Below, in pieces: positions 1 through 6,930 of a stretch of DNA of 8,624 bases (position 1 is its first letter; each line of letters starts with the position of its first letter). Below the pieces are notes generated by a model. It was not told the origin of the DNA, searched no databases, and was given only the letters and a program-made list of their open reading frames with translations. The DNA comes from JAZLIT01 sp045617525 (lineage in GTDB: Bacteria > Bacillota > Bacilli > Bacillales_A > Planococcaceae), in contig JAZLIT010000179.1 in assembly GCA_045617525.1 (NCBI GenBank), forward strand, positions 1 through 8,624, written 5' to 3'. The position numbers and the translations under genes are program-made.

Positions 1-1703
1 GACACTAATGGTGTTAATAATTCATTAACAGCAGGGATTACTAGGCGATCGCCTTCTTCCTCCATGCCTTCCATTGCGATGATGCATGCGTTCGCGCCAC
101 GTGCAACGACTTCCTTCACGTTTCCGCGAATGTTAAGTGCTACTGACTTTTGTGTCGCTAATGCGAATACAGGCGTGCCATCTTCAATTAACGCGATTGT
201 ACCATGCTTCAGTTCGCCACCAGCGAAACCTTCAGCTTGGATGTAAGAGATTTCTTTCAGCTTTAATGCGCCTTCTAATGCTACGCAGAAATCCATGTTA
301 CGACCGATGAAGAATGCGTTGCGTGCAATTTTCAAGAAATCTTCCGCAATCTGTTCCATTTCTTCTTTCGAGTCTACCATTGCTTGAATGCCGTTCGCCG
401 CGATTGCTAGCTCTTTCTTCAAGTCAAAATCTAGTGCCATGCCCGTAGCTTTACCTGTTACATAAGCTGCTACCGCTAATACCGCAATTTGCGCTACGTA
501 TGCTTTTGTAGAAGCTACTGCGATTTCAGGACCTGCATGTAGTAATAACGTGTAATCAGATTCACGAGAAAGTGTAGAGCCTTGTACGTTCGTTACCGTT
601 AATGCTTTGTAGCCCATTTCTTTAATCTTCACTAATACTTGGCGGCTATCTGCAGTTTCCCCAGATTGCGTGATGAAGATGAATAATGGTTTTTTAGATA
701 GTAAAGGCATGTTGTAGCCAAACTCAGATGAAATATGCACTTCAACCGGGATACCTGCCATTTTCTCAAAGTATTGCTTCCCAATTAAACCCGCGTGGTA
801 ACTCGTACCTGCTGCGATAATATATAAACGATCTGCTTCTTTTAATGCTGCTAAAATGTCCGCATTAATTGAAAGCTCGCCCTGTTCTGTTTCATAGGCT
901 TGAATAATTTTACGGATTACAGTTGGCTGCTCATCCATTTCTTTCAACATGTAGTGAGGGTATGTGCCCTTCTCGATATCGCTCATATCAAGCTCAGCTT
1001 TATATGGTGCACGCTCTACAGGGCGTCCATCTAATTTCGAAATTTCAACGCTGTCTTTGCGTACAAGGACTACTTCTTTATCGTGTAATTCGATAAATTG
1101 GTCTGTTACTTGTAGCATTGCCATTGCGTCAGATGCGATAACGTTAAATGTATCGCCAACACCTACTAGAAGTGGTGATTTATTTTTTGCTACATAGATT
1201 GTTTCTGGATCCTCGTTATCTAAAAGTGCTAACGCGTAAGAGCCGTGTAATTGGCCTAATGTTTTACGGAATGCTTCAACAGTTGATAACCCTTCTTTTG
1301 CAAATAAATCAACTAGCTGTACAATAATTTCTGTATCGGTATCCGAATTTAATTGCGTCCCTTTTAAATAAGCTTTTTGCAATAGATGATAATTTTCAAT
1401 AACCCCATTATGCACAAGTGTGTAACGACCTGTAGCACTTTGATGTGGGTGTGCGTTTAAGCGGTTTGGAACACCGTGCGTTGCCCAACGTGTATGGCCA
1501 ATTCCTACAGCTGCTTCAACATCGCCATCTACGGCTTTACGTAAATCAGCAATACGCCCTTTTTCTTTGAAGATTGTTACGCCTTCTTCGTTATTAACCG
1601 CAATACCTGCTGAGTCATACCCGCGATACTCTAATTTTTCTAAGCCTTTTAATAAAATCTCTTTGGCGTCAATCGCGCCGTTAAATCCAACTATTCCACA
1701 CAT
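1..1703 (-). CDS. glmS: Glutamine--fructose-6-phosphate aminotransferase (isomerizing), 3' end cut by window edge
   Basis: Cytosolic enzyme making glucosamine-6-phosphate from fructose-6-phosphate and glutamine, the entry step to UDP-GlcNAc and peptidoglycan. My translation gives 567 complete codons. The N-terminal class II glutaminase domain starts MCGIVGFNG, with Cys2 as the nucleophile once Met is removed, followed by YRGYDSAG (26-33), GHTRWATHG (69-77) and HNG (98-100). Two SIS sugar-phosphate isomerase domains follow, with GTSYHAG (299-305), SGETADS (347-353), ASTKAY (397-402) and the catalytic stretch KLKE (481-484) to ELKHG (497-501). These correspond to E. coli Lys485, Glu488 and His504. 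The family is about 600 residues, so about 30 C-terminal residues, including the catalytic Lys of the LAKSVTVE tail, lie outside the window. The ATG is fixed by a GGAGGG site 7 nt upstream (1711-1716) and by the need for Cys at position 2. It is controlled by the ribozyme in its leader. Confidence 0.98.
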   Translation of the reverse strand, partial: MCGIVGFNGAIDAKEILLKGLEKLEYRGYDSAGIAVNNEEGVTIFKEKGRIADLRKAVDGDVEAAVGIGHTRWATHGVPNRLNAHPHQSATGRYTLVHNGVIENYHLLQKAYLKGTQLNSDTDTEIIVQLVDLFAKEGLSTVEAFRKTLGQLHGSYALALLDNEDPETIYVAKNKSPLLVGVGDTFNVIASDAMAMLQVTDQFIELHDKEVVLVRKDSVEISKLDGRPVERAPYKAELDMSDIEKGTYPHYMLKEMDEQPTVIRKIIQAYETEQGELSINADILAALKEADRLYIIAAGTSYHAGLIGKQYFEKMAGIPVEVHISSEFGYNMPLLSKKPLFIFITQSGETADSRQVLVKIKEMGYKALTVTNVQGSTLSRESDYTLLLHAGPEIAVASTKAYVAQIAVLAVAAYVTGKATGMALDFDLKKELAIAANGIQAMVDSKEEMEQIAEDFLKIARNAFFIGRNMDFCVALEGALKLKEISYIQAEGFAGGELKHGTIALIEDGTPVFALATQKSVALNIRGNVKEVVARGANACIIAMEGMEEEGDRLVIPAVNELLTPLV

Positions 1704-1721
1704 ATTTATACCCTCCGGTGA

Positions 1722-1830
1722 AGCTACATCGCTTATAATTTTGACAATGCAAAACTAGGCTACTCACGTGGCTGTCGTTTTACTTGGTTCACTCTGAATA
1801 GTGAACGCGTTTAAACGCAGCGATGTAGCT
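1722..1830 (-). promoter_or_regulatory. Structured segment of the glmS 5' leader: 12-bp inverted repeat enclosing a hairpin
   Basis: AGCTACATCGCT at 1722-1733 and its exact complement AGCGATGTAGCT at 1819-1830 form a perfect 12-bp inverted repeat with 85 nt between the arms. Inside lie a 7-bp hairpin (GTTCACT 1787-1793, AGTGAAC 1800-1806, 6-nt loop), a 12-nt palindrome (1807-1818) and a small TTTTG/CAAAA hairpin (1739-1754). On the mRNA the 3' arm ends 5 nt before the GGAGGG ribosome-binding site. The segment lies downstream of the ribozyme and is not part of its known core. It has no U-tract, so it is not a terminator. Its function is unknown to me; an effect on translation or on stability of the cleaved mRNA is inference. 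Confidence 0.55.
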
Positions 1831-1849
1831 GTATTTTTTATTTTATTTG

Positions 1850-2006
1850 CCTTTTCGTTTGATTGTCGAGTGAATCACTTCACTGTTTTAAAACGAAATC
1901 TACAACCGGGCATGTGCGGTTGGGAGGTACCCGCCGAAAGTTCGATACTCCTCCACCTCGTCTGCTAAGAATTGTTTCCGTCCGATTTTCTTAGCTCTGG
2001 CGCTAT
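1850..2006 (-). ncRNA. glmS ribozyme: glmS ribozyme/riboswitch (glucosamine-6-phosphate-activated self-cleaving RNA)
   Basis: The family uses glucosamine-6-phosphate as a catalytic cofactor and cleaves the glmS mRNA, giving feedback inhibition. On the minus strand the cleavage-site segment AGCGCC reads from 2004 to 1999, so cleavage is expected between A(2004) and G(2003). P1 is an 8-bp stem (GCTAAGAA 1988-1995 with TTCTTAGC 1964-1971). The conserved core follows: GACGAGG (1957-1963), GGAGTATCGAA and TCGGCGG (about 1931-1951), and ACCTCCC. P3 is CAACCG/CGGTTG. P4 pairs TTCGTTT with AAACGAA near 1854-1897 and carries an inner GTGAA/TTCAC hairpin. It sits about 100 nt after the predicted transcription start and about 150 nt before the glmS ATG. 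The outer boundaries are approximate. Confidence 0.96.
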
Positions 2007-2112
2007 TATTGTTTTCCTAGTTTCTTATATTGCGCTTTCTTTTCCTCCTTTTAGGCGCATTGCTTAACTTCATATTATTGGGAATAAATTGTAATATTTA
2101 TTAAGCACTTTC

Positions 2113-2141
2113 ATCATACATAATTCCAACGAAAAGGTCAA
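2113..2141 (-). promoter_or_regulatory. Sigma-A-type promoter of glmS
   Basis: TTGACC (2136-2141), a 17-bp spacer and TATGAT (2113-2118) give a near-consensus housekeeping promoter reading toward glmS, with transcription expected to start near 2105. It lies after the glmM terminator, so glmS has its own transcript with a leader of about 400 nt. I see no clear feature in the 120 bp between the terminator and this promoter, nor an open reading frame of credible length there. Confidence 0.75.
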
Positions 2142-2262
2142 TTATTCGCGTGAAATCAGCTTTTCTAGAACTATAGACAACCAAAAAGCGTATCGTAAAT
2201 CTAGGTCTTTCGTATGGTTTTATTCTATTATTTCTACAGCTCTATCTCTATTCTATTCAATC

Positions 2263-2294
2263 AAATTAAAAACGCTCCGAAAAATATCGGAGCG
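2263..2294 (-). terminator. Intrinsic terminator after glmM
   Basis: Perfect 8-bp GC-rich stem CGCTCCGA (2287-2294 on the minus strand) with TCGGAGCG (2273-2280), a 6-nt loop, and then a TTTTTAATTT run (2263-2272). It starts 10 nt past the glmM stop codon and closes the cdaA-cdaR-glmM transcription unit, separating it from glmS. Confidence 0.9.
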
Positions 2295-2304
2295 CCTCAA
2301 TTTA

Positions 2305-3657
2305 TTATTCAGTTAAACCCATTTCAGCTTTTACAACTTCTGCAATACGATTTACGTACTCTTCGCATGCTTCCTCTGTTGCAGCTTCTACCATTACGCG
2401 AACAAGTGGCTCCGTACCTGAAGGGCGCACTAATACGCGACCATTACCAGCCATTTCAGCTTCAACTGCTGTAATAACTTGTGCTACTGATTCGTTTTGT
2501 GTCACTGCGTGTTTATCTGTTACACGTACATTCACTAAACGTTGTGGGAAAATCGTCATCTCAGCAGCTAGCTCAGATAAGCGTTTACCAGTTGCTTTCA
2601 TAATATTCACAAGCTGGATACCTGTAAGTAAACCATCACCTGTTGTGTTGTAATCTAGGAATACGATATGCCCCGATTGTTCCCCACCGAAGTTGAAGCC
2701 GTTCGTGCGCATTTCTTCTACAACATAGCGATCACCCACAGCTGTTTGATTGCTTGTCATACCGCTTTCTTCTAATGCTTTATAGAAGCCCATATTACTC
2801 ATAACCGTTGAAACTACTGTATTTTTATTTAAGCGACCTTTTGTATTTAAATATTTACCAATGATAAACATAATTTGGTCACCATCAACGATTGCGCTAT
2901 TTTCATCAACAGCGATTAATCGGTCACCATCTCCGTCAAATGCTAGACCTACATGTGCTCCGCGTTCTTGCACAAATGCTGCAAGTTTTTCAGGATGTGT
3001 AGAGCCGACGCCTTCGTTAATATTTAAGCCGTCTGGAGAAGAACCCATTGTTGAAATGTCCGCTTCTAGATCCGCGAATAAATGCGTTGCTAATGAGCTT
3101 GTCGCACCATGTGCACAATCAAGTGCAACATGAATATTTAAAAAGTCTTCATCTATTGTTTGTTTTAAATATGAAATATATTTTTGAACACCTTCAAAGT
3201 AGTCGCTAACCGAACCAATTGCTGCGCCTACAGGACGAGGTAGCATATCTTCTTCTGCATCTAATAGTGCTTCAATTTCGGCTTCTTGCTCATCCGATAA
3301 TTTAAAGCCATCCGGACCAAAAAATTTAATGCCATTATCCGCGACTGGATTGTGAGACGCTGAAATCATAACGCCAGCCTCTGCATTCATTACACGTGAA
3401 AGATAAGCAACACCCGGTGTGCTAATCACGCCTAAACGCATTACCTCTGCTCCAATTGATAGTAATCCAGCAACTAATGCTCCCTCAAGCATCTCTCCTG
3501 AAATACGTGTGTCACGGCCAATTAATACTTTCGGTCGATCTTTAGCATCCTTCGTTAATACATAACCACCCGCACGACCTAGCTTAAACGCTAACTCCGG
3601 TGTTAACTCACTATTAGCGACTCCACGGACGCCATCTGTTCCGAAATATTTCCCCAT
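2305..3657 (-). CDS. glmM: Phosphoglucosamine mutase GlmM
   Basis: Interconverts glucosamine-6-phosphate and glucosamine-1-phosphate, the step after GlmS on the way to UDP-GlcNAc, in the cytosol. The 450-residue length is normal for the family. The alpha-D-phosphohexomutase signatures are all present: the phosphoserine loop SASHNP (99-104, Ser101 being the phosphorylated residue), the metal-binding DGDGDR (241-246), the sugar-specificity loop GGEQSGH (324-330), and the phosphate-binding RPSGTEP (411-417) in the C-terminal domain. The ATG is preceded by AAGGAG (3667-3672) at 9 nt. It follows cdaR by 80 nt with no terminator between, so it is co-transcribed with cdaA and cdaR. In B. subtilis, Listeria, Lactococcus and Staphylococcus, GlmM binds and inhibits CdaA. 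The shared operon fits that role, though binding here is inferred. Confidence 0.98.
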   Translation of the reverse strand: MGKYFGTDGVRGVANSELTPELAFKLGRAGGYVLTKDAKDRPKVLIGRDTRISGEMLEGALVAGLLSIGAEVMRLGVISTPGVAYLSRVMNAEAGVMISASHNPVADNGIKFFGPDGFKLSDEQEAEIEALLDAEEDMLPRPVGAAIGSVSDYFEGVQKYISYLKQTIDEDFLNIHVALDCAHGATSSLATHLFADLEADISTMGSSPDGLNINEGVGSTHPEKLAAFVQERGAHVGLAFDGDGDRLIAVDENSAIVDGDQIMFIIGKYLNTKGRLNKNTVVSTVMSNMGFYKALEESGMTSNQTAVGDRYVVEEMRTNGFNFGGEQSGHIVFLDYNTTGDGLLTGIQLVNIMKATGKRLSELAAEMTIFPQRLVNVRVTDKHAVTQNESVAQVITAVEAEMAGNGRVLVRPSGTEPLVRVMVEAATEEACEEYVNRIAEVVKAEMGLTE

Positions 3658-3737
3658 TCAATTTCTCTCCTTCAATGCTAACCAATTTATGCCTTTTGCA
3701 TAAAGATGATTTTATTTTGCAGTGCTTGGGCCTAGCG

Positions 3738-4727
3738 TTAATTATCGCCGTTATTTTCTAAATCCGATGATTCTTCATCAGCTTCATTTGCTGCCGTTAC
3801 ATCTGCTTCTACTAGTACTGGATCTTGAGACGTTGCTTTAATTCCATCAGATAAAACCATGATTCCTTCATAGCTTCCTGATGTTTGCAATTCCTCTAGA
3901 TTTATTTGTACAGTAATATCTGTTAATTTATCTACAATTGACTTTACACCTGTTACTGTAATCATTTCTTGCGCTAAAGTTAAACTGTTTAATGTGATGT
4001 TTTCATTTAGCTCACCTATCGTTTCTATCTTCAGTGGAACCTCTTTTGTATAAGCCTTCACATTTACCCCTACGTTTACTTTTTGAGGCTCAATCGAAAC
4101 ATCTAACTTACTCAAATCTTTATTCAATACGATCACATTTGACTCTTGCTCAAATGAGTCGCGAATACTATCATCCACTTTAACAGAAGCCTTTACATAA
4201 CTAATGCTATCAATAATACTCTTCGCACCAGAAATAAGTACCCTTGCAGGTGTCGCAGTCGTTCCATCTAACACAAAATCTTCAGCGATTTGACGACTAT
4301 TTATCTCTGGCTCTACTTTAAATTCTTGTGTCACACGCTCTTCGATTGAAATTTTTACCATTCCGGGATCAACCGTAACATTCAACTTCTCAGAAAAATT
4401 CTCAGCTTGAATTGTAACGCTATGTTCACCAATAAACAACGGATTTAAATCGACAAACACTTTATAGTCCTTAAGAATCTTCGCTTGAACCACCAATGTC
4501 TCCGGGCCTTCTATTTTTACATCTACTGTTTCAGGCAATCCCGTAACAATTAAGTTATCATCGTCATAATACACTTCTAGTGGGACATTTGTTAATATAT
4601 CTGCTTGCGTTGTTGTATTTGATTGATTTTTATCTGTAATTAATGACTGGACATAAAAGAATAATAATACAGACAACGCAAGTGCTGTAATACGTAACAC
4701 CCAAGGGCTATCGAATAATTTATCCAT
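3738..4727 (-). CDS. cdaR: CdaR (YbbR-domain) regulator of the di-adenylate cyclase CdaA
   Basis: Membrane-anchored regulator of c-di-AMP synthesis. With the start used here it has 329 residues: a short cytosolic N-terminus, one transmembrane segment (about 9-28), then an extracytoplasmic part of three YbbR repeats (about 48-130, 135-222 and 228-311) and an acidic tail (313-329). B. subtilis CdaR has about 483 residues and four YbbR repeats, so this version appears to lack one; staphylococcal proteins are similarly short. An in-frame start 36 nt upstream (4763) would add 12 residues with no hydrophobic or conserved character. The ATG at 4727 begins MDKLFDSPW and has a G-rich site (4735-4742) 7 nt upstream. 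The gene overlaps the end of cdaA by 8 nt, so the two are translationally coupled. The C-terminal domain boundaries are estimated by eye. Confidence 0.93.
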   Translation of the reverse strand: MDKLFDSPWVLRITALALSVLLFFYVQSLITDKNQSNTTTQADILTNVPLEVYYDDDNLIVTGLPETVDVKIEGPETLVVQAKILKDYKVFVDLNPLFIGEHSVTIQAENFSEKLNVTVDPGMVKISIEERVTQEFKVEPEINSRQIAEDFVLDGTTATPARVLISGAKSIIDSISYVKASVKVDDSIRDSFEQESNVIVLNKDLSKLDVSIEPQKVNVGVNVKAYTKEVPLKIETIGELNENITLNSLTLAQEMITVTGVKSIVDKLTDITVQINLEELQTSGSYEGIMVLSDGIKATSQDPVLVEADVTAANEADEESSDLENNGDN

Positions 4728-5556
4728 TCTTTTTCCCTCCCCATGTCCATTTAGAGGAAGCATTTACATCCTGTGATTGCCCAAACCATAAGTTTCGAAT
4801 TAACTCCTCGAACTCTGTAGGTGTTAAGTTACGATGTAAATTCCCATTTGCCGTAATACTAATTGCACCGGTTTCTTCCGAGACAACAACTGTAATCGCA
4901 TCCGTAACCTCACTTAGCCCTAAAGCTGCTCGGTGACGTGTACCTAACTCTTTTGAAATAAATGCACTTTCTGAAAGTGGTAAGTAACATGCTGCGGCAG
5001 AGATTTTATCCTTTTGAATGATAACTGCTCCATCATGAAGTGGTGTATTCGGGATGAAAATATTAATTAATAACTCCGAAGAAATCTCCGCGTTCATTTT
5101 AATACCTGTTTCAATGTATTCATTAAGTCCCGTATCACGCTCAATCGAGATCAATGCCCCAATACGACGTTTAGCCATATAGCTTACAGATTTTTTCATT
5201 GCTTCAACAAGGCGATTTCGCTCATCATCTTGCTGACTCGTTGAACGTTGAAACAACTTACCACGGCCTAACTGCTCAAGAGCACGTCGAATTTCTGGCT
5301 GAAAGATAATGATGATTGCAAGGAAACCCCAACGTATAACTTCCTGTAACAGCCAATCCATCGTATCGAGTCCAAAATTTGTAGTAGCAATTTTTGCTAT
5401 TATAATGACAAAAAGACCCTTTAATAATTGAACAGCTTTTGTTCCTTTTATAAGGGTTAGTGCCTTATATAGCACATATGTGACAATTGCTATGTCTAAA
5501 AAATCCATAATAATATTTACAGGCCCTATATCTGCAAATAACTCTGATAAACTCAC
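4720..5556 (-). CDS. cdaA: Membrane di-adenylate cyclase CdaA (DAC domain)
   Basis: Makes cyclic di-AMP from two ATP; c-di-AMP controls potassium and osmolyte uptake and wall homeostasis. The 278 residues match the usual size (about 273). Three membrane segments lie near 14-33, 39-58 and 68-86, followed by a helical linker (about 88-120) and the DAC domain (about 122-255). The domain carries the catalytic DGA (175-177, within LHDGAVI) and the nucleotide-binding GTRHRAA (205-211). The start is GTG at 5554-5556: an upstream in-frame TAA excludes a longer protein, and a G-run (GGGGG) 7 nt upstream is the likely ribosome site. The next in-frame ATG, at residue 17, would cut into the first helix. 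The C-terminal GGKKNG codons also hold the cdaR ribosome-binding site. It is first in the cdaA-cdaR-glmM operon, which links c-di-AMP to amino-sugar supply. Confidence 0.97.
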   Translation of the reverse strand: MSLSELFADIGPVNIIMDFLDIAIVTYVLYKALTLIKGTKAVQLLKGLFVIIIAKIATTNFGLDTMDWLLQEVIRWGFLAIIIIFQPEIRRALEQLGRGKLFQRSTSQQDDERNRLVEAMKKSVSYMAKRRIGALISIERDTGLNEYIETGIKMNAEISSELLINIFIPNTPLHDGAVIIQKDKISAAACYLPLSESAFISKELGTRHRAALGLSEVTDAITVVVSEETGAISITANGNLHRNLTPTEFEELIRNLWFGQSQDVNASSKWTWGGKKNG

Positions 5557-5594
5557 GTGGCATCCCCCACTCCATTCGCTAATCCATTAAAAGT

Positions 5595-5605
5595 AGTATA
5601 TCATA
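5595..5605 (-). promoter_or_regulatory. Possible -10 region(s) of the cdaA-cdaR-glmM operon
   Basis: After the rsiW terminator there are only about 75 bp before cdaA. They hold overlapping TATGAT (5600-5605) and TATACT (5595-5600) hexamers. No good TTGACA-like -35 sits 16-18 bp upstream; the A-rich stretch is the only candidate. A promoter is expected because of the terminator, but the exact elements are uncertain. No SigW-type TGAAAC/CGTA pair was found here. Confidence 0.35.
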
Positions 5606-5631
5606 AATCCCTATTGTTGCCTTTTTTAAAT

Positions 5632-5663
5632 AGCAAAAAGTCTACCCAAACGAGTAGACTTTT
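5632..5663 (-). terminator. Intrinsic terminator after rsiW
   Basis: Perfect 10-bp stem AAAAGTCTAC (5654-5663 on the minus strand) with GTAGACTTTT (5636-5645), 8-nt loop, running into TTTTT then GC. The A-run on the 5' side makes it potentially bidirectional, but no gene converges on it in this window. It separates the sigW-rsiW unit from cdaA. Confidence 0.8.
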
Positions 5664-5706
5664 ACATTTTGGATAGCACGTCATATTTTAACAACCATTT
5701 ACATTG

Positions 5707-6315
5707 TTAAAAACTTGCTATAACGCCTTTCCACGTTGATTTAATTTTATACCATAGCCAATCAAAGGATTTATCGATTTCTTTAACACTTCCACTTACA
5801 ACCGCTGTAGATGCCATGTATTTCCCGTTTACAACCGTAACATCGCCATCTACTTCCCCATCTATACGTAAATCACCGTTCTCCACGACAATATCGCCCC
5901 TGACAACCTCACCTAAAGGCACGATTACCGTTTGCCCTTCCACAATCAAATTCGCATGATTACTTACAGAAAACTGCGTATCACTTGAATAACTACCAAG
6001 TAAAGCTGCACCCATGAAAAGGAAGAATACCGCGGCCGCTACTAATATTGGATAGCGACGTAACCATCTTTGAATCGACATCGAATTATTACGCTTTGGT
6101 AAACAACTCATGATTTGGTCCTCAAAATGTGGAGGTGCTGTAATATGTGCGGCACTTTTCACGAATGCAATTGTATCGCCAAGTTCATGCATATGCTGTT
6201 TACAAGGCTCACATGACAGCAAATGCTTCTTCAACTCTTGTTCGTGATCACGACTAATATCGCCATCTAAATAATCATGCATATAGTCGCTAATATGCTG
6301 TGGACACGTACTCAT
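5707..6315 (-). CDS. rsiW: Anti-sigma-W factor RsiW
   Basis: Single-pass membrane protein of 202 residues that holds SigW inactive. The cytosolic N-terminus is a zinc-binding anti-sigma domain with the H-x3-C-x2-C motif (His31, Cys35, Cys38) plus Cys4. The membrane segment is about 89-107, beginning LVAAAVFF. The outer domain (about 120-182) has beta-repeat-like turns (GDIVVENGDLRIDG, GDVTVVNG). In B. subtilis, PrsW cuts RsiW outside the membrane near Ala168-Ser169, RasP then cuts within the membrane, and ClpXP degrades the released part. Here the sequence KYMAST also puts Ala168-Ser169 at that position, and alanines in the membrane segment could serve as the degron (inference). The ATG follows sigW by 12 nt. 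Its ribosome site is a G-run that begins at the sigW TAG, so the two genes are tightly coupled. Confidence 0.95.
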   Translation of the reverse strand: MSTCPQHISDYMHDYLDGDISRDHEQELKKHLLSCEPCKQHMHELGDTIAFVKSAAHITAPPHFEDQIMSCLPKRNNSMSIQRWLRRYPILVAAAVFFLFMGAALLGSYSSDTQFSVSNHANLIVEGQTVIVPLGEVVRGDIVVENGDLRIDGEVDGDVTVVNGKYMASTAVVSGSVKEIDKSFDWLWYKIKSTWKGVIASF

Positions 6316-6327
6316 CTGTGATCCCCC

Positions 6328-6891
6328 CTATAAATTGTTTAATTGCTTTCTTAATGCTTCTCGACCACGATGAATACGTGTTTTAACCGTACCAAGTGGC
6401 ATATCTAAAATTTCACTTATATCCTGTAATGAAAGTTCCTCAATATATTTCAACACGATTACCGAACGATACTTCTCCGGTAAACGACTTATTTCATATT
6501 GTATACGCTCTTGTAATTCCATTTGCTCTAATTGCTCCTCTGGCAATTGCTCAGAAGCAGCAATTTGCGAATACATATCTAAACCATTCGTACCCGCAAC
6601 CTCAGCATCTAAATAATAATCTGGCTTTTTCTTTCGGATTCTGTCGATACAAAGGTTTGTCGCAATTCGATAGATCCAAGTAGAAAACTTACGCTTCTGA
6701 TCAAACGTATGCAAATTAATATAAGCACGTATAAACGCTTCTTGCGCTATATCTTCAGCTTCTTGCTTATTGTTTAGCATACGATAACAGACTTGATATA
6801 ACTTATGTTGATAGAGGTTCACAATATCTGCGTACACGTTTTGATCACCTTTAAGTACCTGCTCTATTCTTTTGTTCACTAACGCATCCAT
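6328..6891 (-). CDS. sigW: ECF RNA polymerase sigma factor SigW
   Basis: Extracytoplasmic-function sigma factor directing the cell-envelope and antimicrobial-peptide stress regulon. With the ATG at 6891 it has 187 residues, the B. subtilis SigW length. Region 2 (about 22-90) contains QEAEDIAQEAFIRAY and KFSTWIYRIATNLCIDRIR, which recognise the -10. Region 4 (about 127-183) contains RLPEKYRSVIVLKYIEELS and a helix-turn-helix ending GTVKTRIHRGREALR, which recognises the -35. A TTG-initiated extension to 6942 is open but is rejected because it would start inside the spacer of the SigW promoter, upstream of the transcription start. The ATG has GGAGAGG (6902-6908) 10 nt upstream. It is transcribed with rsiW and almost certainly autoregulated. 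Confidence 0.96.
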   Translation of the reverse strand: MDALVNKRIEQVLKGDQNVYADIVNLYQHKLYQVCYRMLNNKQEAEDIAQEAFIRAYINLHTFDQKRKFSTWIYRIATNLCIDRIRKKKPDYYLDAEVAGTNGLDMYSQIAASEQLPEEQLEQMELQERIQYEISRLPEKYRSVIVLKYIEELSLQDISEILDMPLGTVKTRIHRGREALRKQLNNL

Positions 6892-6930
6892 CTTGTTGAT
6901 TCCTCTCCAACTTTTCCAGCTGTCTTTATC

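Noticed and set aside
1739..1770. TTGACA at 1741 on the plus strand as a promoter, and a nearby CACGTG palindrome
   Set aside because: No -10 at proper spacing and no plus-strand gene follows; the hexamer falls within the glmS leader and is likely chance.
2142..2262. 121-bp spacer between the glmM terminator and the glmS promoter as a possible small gene or RNA
   Set aside because: AT-rich, no open frame with a ribosome site on either strand, no strong hairpin or repeat seen.
2214..2474. Plus-strand open frame across the glmM terminator and the glmM 3' end
   Set aside because: Shadow of glmM in the antisense direction; Leu/Gln-rich low-complexity product, no ribosome site, no family recognised. 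The same applies to plus-strand frames at 64-246, 964-1197, 1567-1758, 2861-3133 and 6396-6683, all antisense to clear genes.
3658..3737. cdaR-glmM gap as a site for a terminator or promoter
   Set aside because: Only a weak 4-bp ATGC/GCAT hairpin and no convincing -35/-10 pair; best read as an operon-internal spacer.
4728..4763. Upstream start for cdaR adding 12 residues
   Set aside because: The extension lies in the cdaA C-terminal codons, is hydrophilic, contains the ribosome-binding site of the downstream ATG, and gives an atypical N-terminus.
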